A stretch of 64,000 nucleotides of DNA, taken from positions 62,001 to 126,000 of the forward strand of contig JAANDG010000115.1 in NCBI GenBank assembly GCA_036852015.1. The letters run 5' to 3'. Positions 43,223-53,482 of this stretch are shown in pieces. Source of the stretch: Pelodera strongyloides. Lineage: Eukaryota; Nematoda; Chromadorea; Rhabditida; Rhabditidae. Numbering within the stretch: position 1 is the first letter of the stretch; the number at the start of each line of letters is the position of its first letter. A model generated the notes under the pieces. That model did not search any database. It was not told the DNA's origin and saw only the letters and a list, made by a program, of their open reading frames with translations. The position numbers and the translations under genes were made by a program.

Positions 43223-45502
43223 ACTACTCGGACATCGTCAACAAATTGTCCAGGGCTGGAAAAAAGCTAGAGAAAACCGTGAACGGAAAGGGTCCTGTGT
43301 CCTGTAAGCCTGCAGTTTTCTAACTAACCCAAAGTCATGGCTAGGGAACAATTTAAACTCACAGTGGTTCGACACCTACGGGAGAGTGTGATACCAAGGA
43401 TATAATGACAAAAATAGCTATAAACGGGTTAAGACAATGATCAGATGCCAAATTACGGTATCTTACCAGCCACCAAAAGCGCAAAATCTTCGATAAATGG
43501 CAGTATGTTACCGTAGGAACCGGTTTGCGACTAGCGACCAGTCGGTGTTAGCGGAGCGGTTAAGAAATCAGACAATATAGATAAAGCACAACACGATATG
43601 GAGAATCCTTTTGATCAACAGAGGAAGAGGGTTTGTGATGTTTAATATTAAGACATCGCTTCAGGTTAGAATCTAGGAACAGCTCAAAAATAATAGATAA
43701 ACAAATAATGTCGGGGTGCAATACAGTGTTCAGAGTTTGCTTATAATATGCTCCCCAGAGGTCCTGAGCATTAGACGACGAGTTTCAGATGCCGGATTGC
43801 TCGACGTCTCCTGGCTAGGACAAGAGGTTTACACTTTACATTTACACTTTACAATAGCTCAATGCCTAATGCAATGATGTAGAAAACAGATAGATGGTCC
43901 GTATCCAACCGCGGGGTAAATGTAAATCTTCCACACTCACCACGGTAGAGATTCTCGTGTAATTATTTCTATTGCATAATTACTTCCCAGTCCCTTCCAT
44001 TCCAAACAATCGCCAGTATTCTGGATATTGAACTACGGAAGTGACGAACGCCAGTGTGGATTCAGCTGCATAAGATAATGTTCAATTTTTGGGCTAAACC
44101 AAACCAAACTACATCTACGTGTCTACGCAACGTGCCCATAGTAAAACGACATACGTTTTTGAATTTGACATAAAATACCAGATTCGGAAAATATAAATTA
44201 CAAGTAAAAACTCCTAAGTCTAAGTAAACAGCGCCGGTAAAATTCCAAATTCCAACACCCTGACAAGGAACGCAGTCGCCCCAAATTCGCCATTTTACTT
44301 CGGATATAATTGAAGATAGGAAATATTTGAGAAAAATACTCTGCCAAAGCCGATTTATTTGAAATCGCACCCAGGGAGAAAACTACTAGAGAAACGGCGT
44401 TACTAGTAGGGTTGTGAAACGTAACGGGGTACTTGAGTACGCATGTACGCCCGAGTATTGGTCAACGAAATTCAAATCCACAAGTAGGAATTGGCTCGAT
44501 TTTTGCAGAATACAGAAATACAGATTTACGGAAAGCTTTGCGCCCAGCAGGAACATAATTCATTTCCGCATTGATATAAGGAATTTGCACTCGATCTACG
44601 CTCAGAAAAACACACAATTTTGCGTTTAATTTGCCCAGAATCACTGTAAATTATTGGAAATTCAGCATTTTTTCTAGGGGACCCCGTGACCCATCACTAC
44701 ACGAATTCTGACATCTGTGCATACAAAACTGACGGGAATTTTTCGCCAACTTCCCACCCGAGTATAAAATGGATACACGGTAAGCGGTTTGTCAGTATTG
44801 CTTAAATTTACCTTTACTAACTGTGGCTTTAACGTCATAAAATTTTTACTAACCGCTTTTGTGTTAGTAATGGCCTTACACTAATATATTCTCGAATGTA
44901 ATTTATGCCGGTCGTTAGTTATGAGAATAATACCTCGGTCTTAGTTTGTGTTGGCCTGCACTTATCTCTGCATAGTTATCCAGTAAATGTTAAAGGGACA
45001 GGCCCATCAAAATAAACCTTTATTTACGATACGTTCATAATGACTATCAAGCATTTTTATTACAATATATACAAACTAAATTTCACCATTATTCGCCCTA
45101 GACAACTTTTTTCCAATGCGCTACACGCATATGTATACCATAAAACTGCAGATTTCAAAGCTATATATGCAAATTTTAATCGCATTATAATTTCACGATA
45201 AATTTGCATTGACGACAAGGATATTTGCGGCTTTACGGTATACATTTGATCTGAGCGCATCGGAAAAAAGTTTCCCATGGCAAATAAATGTGAAATTTAG
45301 TTTGCATATATTGTAATAAAAATGCTTGATAGTCACTATGGACGTATCGTAAATATAGGTTTACTTTGATGGGCCTGTCCCTTTAAAGCTAGTATCCCTT
45401 CACAAGAATTACATCCAATCTGAAGCCTAGATACTAGAACATGCAATTCGATATGCACCCGGCACACGAGCCATTTTCTGCCGCAACCGCGCCGAGTGCT
45501 AG
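43223..45502 (+). CDS. 3' part of an unrecognised gene (3 exons seen)
   Basis: Join (<43223)-43303, 44678-44779, 45438-45502; donors TCCT|GTAAGC and CACG|GTAAGC are strong, phases match, and the frame ends at TAG. The visible sequence has a basic amphipathic helix (IVNKLSRAGKKLEKTVNGKG), then WDPVTHHYTNSDICAYKTDG, a Pro/Ser turn, IKWIHEHAIRYAPG and a Cys-rich end (FCRNRAEC). At least three Cys suggest an extracellular or lumenal protein. Upstream exons were not identified; a family F MITE abuts the first exon, whose exact start is therefore unsure. The stop is 83 bp before the astacin start codon, a spacing typical of nematode operons. Intron 2 hosts the 397-bp family C foldback. Function unknown. 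Confidence 0.5.
43715..43830 (-). mobile_element. SINE S1 fragment
   Basis: GTTTGCTTATAATATGCTCC, CAGAGGTCCTGAGCATTAGA, ATTGCTCGACGTCTCCTGGC; both ends lost. Confidence 0.6.
44990..45386. repeat. Foldback family C, complete copy
   Basis: TTAAAGGGACAGGCCCATCA and TGATGGGCCTGTCCCTTTAA at the ends; inverted similarity continues inward (ATACGTTCATAATGACTATC / GATAGTCACTATGGACGTAT) to nearly the centre. Confidence 0.9.
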
Positions 45503-45585
45503 CCTGCCCACCTCACAGGATTTTTGTCCCGTCCTGCCAATGGTTCCGCTATAGAGGATAGATTAAACTTTATATATTTCTTCAG

Positions 45586-46010
45586 ATGAGATTGCTTGCA
45601 TTCATCACTCTCTTCTTTGGCGTAGTCTCCACTATTGGACCATTTGGTATTAGGAGGAAAGGATCAAGGGATCGAGGTATGGGTATGGTAATAATTACAT
45701 CTTTAGTCCCCTCACAATCAGAGCGGTGTAACACGAGGTTTTTGAAGCGTATACACTCTATGCTCTATTCTACAACTGTGTCACATTCATACGCAATTAA
45801 ATGGCAAAACCCAAACTATGTTAGCTCTATCGCGCTAACAAAGGAAAGTGCAAAAAAAAATTGATTTTGTTCAGCAATTTGTTTCACATACCGCACCGGA
45901 AAAAAAACAGGGTGTACAGATGCCAACACACAACTATAGCCTTAGCGCAGCGTTGCGAGAGCCAAGGCCAAGTGCATATTGCATATTACGCAACAAAAAA
46001 AAGTGCGACT

Positions 46011-46052
<42 letters not shown>

Positions 46053-49000
46053 GTAACAGGAAATGTCACGTCAGTAACCGGGCCGCAAAGCGGACGCGGA
46101 CGCGGTTTCGGCGGCAGATGGGGACGCTTGAATGAAACGGAGAAGGCAAACTTCCTCAAGGTAAGCCCTTTACTGTGCAAGTATTACTCTTCGTTGATGT
46201 CATGGAGGCACAGTGATAACTCTCAAAAACCCTTCATACCGTATTTCAAAACTGGGCGTCTCCTAACTGATATCTAAATTATTTTAAATTCTTTTACGCT
46301 TCAAGAGTGTGCACCTTTATTCAAGGGTGAAAATACAGATCTAATGTTTGCTTATGACATGTTCCGCACAGGTCCTGAGCAGTAGGCGACGAGTTACAAA
46401 TTGCTCGATGTCTTCGGGCTAGGGACAGGAGGGATCGCACATGATTTCCTTAGCGGTATCATACGTTACCGTCACCAACCCTCTACCAACGTGTGACTTT
46501 GCTAATGTACGTAAGTGGTAGAGGCAACGTCCCTACTGCCCTACCAACTACTGCACTGAGAAAAACACTAGCAATGACAGCGGCTGTTAAAAAGTACTGT
46601 ATTCCCTTCGTTCCAGTCCTTCAACCGCACCGACGCGGATAAGTTCCACAATGCCCTAGACGCGGCACGAACGAGAATCAGAAACAAACTTCAATTGACC
46701 GATGAGCAGAAGAAAGAGCTGACCAACAGAATGAAGGTAAAACTACATCATAAAATAACATTTATTACAAAAAGCACCACGCTAACTTTTTGTAGATTTA
46801 CCAGCCCCTGTGGCAAAGAGAATTTCTAAACGAAAGAATAAATATTCCAAAATAAAGTATTCCTGGGTATCATATGTCCGGAGACGCTTTGGAGGAATGA
46901 ATGTCCAATACGGTATGCAATGCTCGTGTAGTGATGCACGAAAAATTATCGCTACTTTTCTAGACATGGAAAAACAAAACGCGCAGTGCTCACATTAAAA
47001 AGGAGGGTGATTCACTGATGGAAGTCAATCAAAACTTGGGTCTCACCGAGAATTTCTATCAGGGAGACATCGTGCTCACACAGTAAGGTTTACTTTTTAA
47101 TTCGACGCTAATTCTTGGAAAGTGATTAAAGCGAAACACCGGCCGGTTTTTGAAACGCATCTAAAGTAGTTGTATTCCTGTGGATTTATGCAAAGTGGGG
47201 TCTGATTGGGGTCTAGTTTTTATTCTAATTTTCGCTCATTTGCATATGTTGCATAAGAAAGCAGGTGTTTCAAAAACCGGCCGGTGTTTCGCTTTAACTT
47301 CTTGACCAAAAACATTGAAACGCACAGCTTTTTCGGGTCCTTACATATTGAGACGCCAAACAAAACATAGTATTACACATGCATGGTGGTGCTGGTGAAT
47401 CCGGCACAGAGCGGACCACAATTGAACATACTTTCTCACCAAACTATTCACAAACCAAGTCACCAAGTGTCATTCTGCTTTAAGGGCGCATATAATATGA
47501 AAGTACTCAGGGATCAATTCGACAAAGTTTTGTCACCAGCTGATGATACAGAACGCTCAAAAAGACAGGCCTACAAAGACAGCCGATACCCTAACACCAT
47601 CTGGGGCACCACTGTCAACTACTACTTTGATGCCTCATTAAGTAAGTTTGAGTAAAATGAATTGAATCAATAATAGGTGAAGAATCATGGGCTCATTGAC
47701 ACAATATAGAAATGGTGTTTGATAATTTACATTGTCGCGTTGTCGACCTTATCGTCTCAGTTACACTTCATATACACTTCAACAAATGGAAAATTACAAA
47801 GAATGTTAACCGAATATGCGTACAATGTATTTCAGGCACCGCCGCCCGTACGGCTATCAACCTAGCTATTCAATTTTGGCAAGCGAACACATGTATCAAC
47901 TTTGTGCAGAGCACCACCGCCAGGTACCTAGTTTGACTAAACAAATTCGTCGGTATTAAAGCGAAACACCGGCCTTTTTTCGAAACGCGTCATGGATAAC
48001 TGAGTTCTTACGTAGTTATGTTTTTACTCGAATTTAGCTCGATTTCTTATTCTAATTATTGTTCATTTGCATAAGTTGCATACGTACGCGATGTTTGTTA
48101 AAAACCGGCGGGTATTTTGCTTTAACAGCGCTAACCATCACTTTATTTAATTGAACGTTGTTAAACTTGTAGAACGGTAAATTAATTAATAACGTCACAG
48201 GCTCGCGGCGGATTGCGCTGCCTTGTTTACGTCAAAGAGTTCATACTATTAAACGGGTCCCAAAGCTAAATACCGGTCCGTTTTTGAAACGCATCGTGGA
48301 CAACGGAATTCTTACGTATTTATGCCAATTTGCTCGAATTTAGCTCGATTTTTTATTCTAATTTATGCCCATTTGCATAAGCTGCATAAGAATGCTGGTA
48401 TGCTCGATGTGTTTCAAAAACCGGCCGGTATTTCGCTTTAACATGCAAAGTTTTCTAGCAACCGAATCCGTTTCTTCCCCGGTAGCGGTTGTTACTCATA
48501 CGTTGGTCGTATCGGTGGTCAGCAGGACATTTCCATTGGACAAGGATGTGAAAGCGTTAGTTTTTGTTTACACATATAAAATTTTGCCCTTTTATTACCA
48601 ATTCACCCGAGCGAACTGGGTGTAGTGTGTAGTGAATCTTTTGAAATCTTTTACGCATCAAGACGTGTACCTTTATTATAGGGTAGAACAATAAAGTTTC
48701 AAGTTTGCTTATGACATGTTTCGCAGAATAAAAATTGCTCGACGTCTTCGGGCTAGGACCAGGAGCCATATTCACCACTCAATTACCCATGGGGAATTCC
48801 CCGTGTTTTTTCCGCGTGTATCACTTTAGAATGCTATTTTCTGTACCCAGGAAATATTTCCTCGAGGGAATCGGGGTGGTGAATATGACCTCAGGAGGGA
48901 TCGCCCATGATTCCCTCGCCGAGTGTCGCAGTAGTGGTAGTAGCATATAAAGATTACTATATTAGATGTGCTTAGGCTTAGGCTTAGGCCTCAGCCTGAG

Positions 49001-49603
49001 CCTAAAGATTACTATATTAGATGGGCACCGCAGCGCACGAAATCGGCCATGCCCTTGGATTCTTCCACACGCAATCAAGATATGACAGGAATTCCTTCAT
49101 CACTGTCAACTTCAACAATATTCCGGTAGTTTATTTTATTTCTATTGTTTATCTAAAGTGATATAAAAGGCGGTTTTTATGGTGTATTGTTGCAACTACA
49201 TTCGTCTTGTGTGCAAATGAACGTGCCCAACATAGAGGCACATCTAGTCCTACGTTTCAAATATAACATAAAAACAGAGAAGTACAGCAGCTCGCAATCG
49301 GAGCCCTCCATTATCTGGTAAAAAAAGAGGTTTTTAGTTCTTTAGGACCTTTAGTTTTAATAATACACAATATTTTAGCCTAAGCATAATCAAATAAATA
49401 CTACGATAAAATAAATATTGCAGAAGTACGTATACATAGAATCTCATTTGTAAAAATTTTTCGGGCCGATTGGGTGGATCAGTTCAACATTGAATCATCG
49501 TCAACCAACTATAACTATGGAATGCCGTATGACTACGGAAGTGTGATGCAGTACGGAGGGACCAGGTGGGAGAGAGAGAGTCAGAGGCAGGAAGAGAGGG
49601 AGG

Positions 49604-49643
<40 letters not shown>

Positions 49644-49696
49644 TAGGATCAGCTAGGCGGAACAAGGATGGGAGCAAGGAGGAGAGAAGGGGAAAT

Positions 49697-49740
<44 letters not shown>

Positions 49741-52192
49741 GACTAGACAGGGATAGAGAGCAAGAAAGAGAGGGAGAGCAAAAAGAAACTTTGCAAAATG
49801 CCGACACTTCAGCGCTTCCTCCAACGGCCAACCAACTATGGTAGCGCGCACGGCTCCCTACCAAGACACGATGGGCTCCGATATCGTAGCATTTTATGAT
49901 ATTTCAATGATGAACGAACACTATCAGTGCAAAGGTGAGGATTATAAAAAAACTCTCTCTCTAAGGACGGGTTTTCTGTGGTTTCGGCAAGTATTTCGTT
50001 TTCCTGTGTATGTGAGTGAAATATCCTGCCCGACGAAATGATCATACTTCCAGCAAAATGCACCACTGGCGCAACGTGCTACAATGGAGGTTTCCGTCAT
50101 CCACGCAACTGCAATACTTGTATCTGTCCCCGAGGATGGGCCGGCACCACTTGCACAACGAGGGTAAGTTTACTTTTCTTAGTTTACTATCTAGGATATG
50201 ATACGTGGGTTTGTAATTCGCAAAACCGCTTTAACTACTATATCGGCACCTTGTATGTAGAAGACATTGCTAACGTTTTCGATATGATGAAGGTTTATTG
50301 AAAAGTTGAATGAGTTCAACACTTTCAAGCGTGCAACAAGTCGTATTTTACAGCCTACCGGTTGCGGTGCTTCCTATACCGCAACGACCACCCTTCAAAC
50401 AATTACTACTACTGTAGGAGACGATACGGCCACTGTGCTCCAAGAATTTAGAGAGTGTAATTGGATAATTACGGCAAGTCATTATCATATAGTGTTATGG
50501 AACCTCTAGCCATGTGTGCGGGGTACAAGGTACGTCCCGGCAGGGCTTTGTTGCGCCATTGGTACGCCACTGGTGAGCCAAACTAGCGCCATTGCTGTGC
50601 CGAGCTGGCTGGCTTGTTGTACGTATGTGGTATATGGTAGCGATATAACGGCCAGTTTTTATTGCGCGCACTACATGGGAATACAGCGTCCACCACACAT
50701 TTCAAAACCGGACGTTATACCACTTTAACGGGTTTTCCAGGCTCCAGCCGGTAAGAAGGTCGAGATAACTCTAACGGCCATCGCTCGTCAGCAGTGCTTC
50801 GATGGCTGTGTATATGGAGGACTCGAGGTCAAGGCATCAGCCGATCACAGATTCACCGGAATACGGTAGCTATATACAAACCTCTATAGCTATCCCCCTC
50901 AAAATCTCCTTTACCCCTCTTTCTCTCTCTCGAATCTAGTGAGACTGTTTCTGATTGTAAGTAAAAGGAGAATTCGTAATGGCGCAACGTTTCAAGTTCA
51001 TGATAAATGCACTTACAGAACGGCTCGAAAGTTTGAGAGTTTAAACAAATTTCAAAATTGCTCAATTAATTTCCTCAGTAGTAGGGGAGGGACGCATTAT
51101 TCTTGTATATTCACTGGGACTCACCGAAAATCTGCTGTTGGAATCTTTTTGATTCCAGAGTAGGCGTTGATTTGGCTCTCGTTCGGCGCACCTTGGCTAA
51201 ATTCACTCACTGCCCATTCCGAAACATCGTACATTCCACATCATTTTGGAAATCTTTCAGGTATTGTTGTAATGAAGACAAGGGCACCAAGGTCGTTTCT
51301 CAGTCCAACGTGGTCCCCATCATCGCCTTCAACAGATTCAACAAGAACACGTACACTATCAGTTACAGATATGGTAGGTTTCACCTTGGATCGTATTTAG
51401 TTAAAATTTCCATTTCAAATGTAAGTTAACTCAGTTATTTCCTCTAATCATACTGTTACCCTCCCATGTAATTTGTAAGCCAAGTTATGAGAACAGAATG
51501 TATAGAAACACTTCCGACAAGTTTCAGTAGACCACGGCTACAAAATAATAATCTTTAGTGTTGTGCAACAAAAACCAACAAAAATATCGTCATAGTTCTA
51601 TAAAACTACCGTGTGGCAGACCAAAGAGAAAGAATACAAATTTTAGTGGAGCCCACCGTTGCCAGCACCGTAACCTCGTCTACGCCTACCACTGGCGCTA
51701 CGCAGACACCGGTACCCGCACCAGCCCCTGCACCTACCTCAGCACCCGTGACAGCCTGCACCGACGACAGTGCAAAGTAAGATTTTAAAGTGGTAAGGTG
51801 TGTGTTTTATGAAGCAACAAGGCATTTGCACGCACCAGCCCATCAGCATCCGCGACAAGCTGCACTAACAACAATAGACAAAGTGAGATTTTAACAGTTC
51901 GCGTACCGCCAGCTCGCCAGTCGTGCGCCCCATAACGCGTAAATAATGGTGCTGATTACTGTTTACCCATGCTCGCGCGCTCCTCGCACACTCCCACATC
52001 AGCGCCCCTGAGATTTGGACCGCTAGCTCGCCAGCCGCGGGCCCACTCTTACGTATCCAAACCCTACTCTATGCTAATTTTTAATTTATTTTCAGCTGCG
52101 CATCTTGGAGCGCAAACGGATTTTGTACCAGTGTATACTACACCGCAGCACAGAAGAAATCCTACTGTGCAAAGACTTGCAAACTGTGTTAA
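45586..52192 (+). CDS. Astacin-family metalloprotease with EGF, CUB and ShKT domains (16 exons, 576 aa; NAS-31/32-like layout)
   Basis: Join 45586-45676, 46060-46160, 46617-46736, 47003-47082, 47511-47641, 47836-47923, 48459-48555, 49021-49125, 49465-49565, 49813-49934, 50054-50163, 50354-50473, 50741-50865, 51261-51373, 51647-51776, 52096-52192. Secreted zinc endopeptidase. Signal peptide MRLLAFITLFFGVVS; prodomain with the inhibitory aspartate motif (YQGD, D126); furin site RSKR146-149; catalytic domain with HEIGHALGFFH (His242, Glu243, His246, His252) and Met-turn SVMQY (Met299; Gln300 where His is usual). Then a Cys-rich EGF-like region (346-382), a CUB domain (about 386-501), a Thr/Pro linker and a C-terminal ShKT module (CxxxxxxCxxWxxNGFC ... 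YCAKTCKLC). TTCTTCAG directly precedes the ATG. The acceptor of exon 9 reads GG; intron 12 is GC-AG. AATAAA at 52239. Confidence 0.92.
46015..46048. repeat. (TA)n microsatellite
   Basis: Pure TA run ending 11 bp before exon 2 of the astacin gene; it may affect branch point or acceptor strength. Confidence 0.9.
46285..46450 (-). mobile_element. SINE S1 copy in astacin intron 2
   Basis: TACGCTTCAAGAGTGTGCAC, TTATGACATGTTCCGCACAG, GATGTCTTCGGGCTAGGGAC, GATCGCACATGATTTCCT; head missing. Confidence 0.75.
47126..47297. repeat. MITE family A copy in astacin intron 4
   Basis: TTAAAGCGAAACACCGGCCG and CGGCCGGTGTTTCGCTTTAA perfect ends. Confidence 0.9.
47956..48125. repeat. MITE family A copy in astacin intron 6
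   Basis: TTAAAGCGAAACACCGGCC ... AAAACCGGCGGGTATTTTGC TTTAA. Confidence 0.85.
48261..48441. repeat. MITE family A copy in astacin intron 6
   Basis: CAAAGCTAAATACCGGTCCG ... CCGGCCGGTATTTCGCTTTA; second family A copy in the same intron, ending 17 bp before exon 7. Confidence 0.85.
48645..48925 (-). mobile_element. SINE S1 copy interrupted by a family F MITE
   Basis: SINE body 48645-48764 (TTTTACGCATCAAGACGTGT ... CTTCGGGCTAGGACCAGGA) continues at 48896-48925 (GGAGGGATCGCCCATGATTC). Between them lies a family F MITE (GCCATATTCACCACTCA ... GGTGGTGAATATGACCTCA). Confidence 0.85.
48948..49023. repeat. Telomeric TTAGGC insert between 21-bp direct repeats
   Basis: The 21 bases at 48948-48968 recur exactly at 49003-49023. 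Between them lie 34 bases: three TTAGGC units then GCCTGAGCC in the opposite sense. The right-hand copy contains the acceptor TATATTAG and first codon (ATG) of astacin exon 8. Confidence 0.95.
49567..49745. repeat. (GA)n microsatellites in astacin intron 9
   Basis: Two GAGAGA tracts (about 49605-49640 and 49698-49735). Confidence 0.9.
50635..50729. repeat. Short family A derivative in astacin intron 12
   Basis: GCGATATAACGGCCAGTTTT ... TTTCAAAACCGGACGTTATA CCACTTTAA; ends 11 bp before exon 13. Confidence 0.65.
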
Positions 52193-52274
52193 CGCAACGA
52201 CCGTACTTCAAAAAGACGAGCATAATAATCGGCAAACTAATAAACGTTGAAATGCATTACTTGTGACCAAGCTC

Positions 52275-52503
52275 GCAGGAAAACGAAATAATTGCCGAAA
52301 CCACAGAAAAACCGTCGTTGGCCAGTCCCCAAATGGTTTTTGCCGAAAAAAACTATCTGGCGACTGTTTCGTCACCATGTGGTGACCAGTTGATGACGGT
52401 TTTCGATGAAACTTGGTCACCACATGGTCACGAAGTGGTCACCAAATGGGCAGGCCCACGAAAAAAGAACACGTGAACCGTCACTAAATGGGTTCACCCA
52501 TTT
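52275..52503. repeat. Repeat family B, full-length copy
   Basis: GGAAAACGAAATAATTGCCG through GGGTTCACCCATTTCC; same order of GGTCACC/GGTGACC motifs as 40511-40709. Just after the astacin polyadenylation signal. Confidence 0.85.
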
Positions 52504-53482
52504 CCAATGCAGGTTGCGACTGTAACAGGCACACGAAAAATGTAGCTGTTCGTATAATCGTTTCGTTGTAATCACTCATATTGTGTCAGGTTTAACTTTT
52601 TCTTTAGTCTTCACATTCAGCACATTAAAAATGTGTATATATAAAAAGTTAAAAAATAATCATGCACCATTAAAATGAAAAAATTCGTCATTCTAGCAAG
52701 GTAGCAAGTATTCAACATATTGTCCTATATTGTTACCCACAGCAGATTCACGAGTTTACACTGTGTACTGTAATAGTTCATACCCATTACCCTCCTAGCC
52801 TAACAACTCTCACTCATACTATTATATAACCAATGATAGGCGTGATAACGTCATAGAGGGTACCTATCCTACCCTTTACGCCACCAGATTCAGCGAATTC
52901 TACTCAAGACTCCTAATAACAACAATCTACAGTATGTAACAATGATAAACATTAATAATAATAAAAGTTTATAGTGAAACAGACAACAAGCAACACCGAA
53001 TTGGTTCAACAACAATAACAAGAATAACAGTCAAACTAATTCGCAAAAAAAAAATAATAATCGTGGATAACAAGCCCTAAATCTCCACGCAACAATATTT
53101 TTTAACAATTTCCCTTCAACAAGCAACAAGCACATAAAAAAACTATAGTCTGTAATAGACATAATTAAACATTAATTATCGACTAATCAAAACATAATTA
53201 AAGATTAATTATAGACTAATTAAACAGGATTTCAACAACTGGGCTTTAAATTAGTAGACATAGATGAAATAAAGGAAGAAAAATCCAAGCTACATTTCAA
53301 CAAATTGAACCATGTCGAATTATAATAGGTAGACACGCTAGATCTGTGTTCTCATATACGACTATTAAACCATATCCTCATCTACGCCTGTAAAACAATG
53401 CTAGATAGAACAACAACAACAACAACAAAAAATCGATAATCAATAAATCAATAAACCAATCAACACCACTCCTTCCTACTTC
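52504..53482. other. AT-rich convergent intergenic stretch
   Basis: Between the 3' ends of the astacin gene (+) and NLE1 (-). CAA, AAT and ATTAAT-type short repeats; no gene seen. Confidence 0.6.

Noticed and set aside
51969..52250. Separate frame across the last astacin exon
   Set aside because: Out of frame with the ShKT exon, which has the acceptor, phase and full cysteine pattern.
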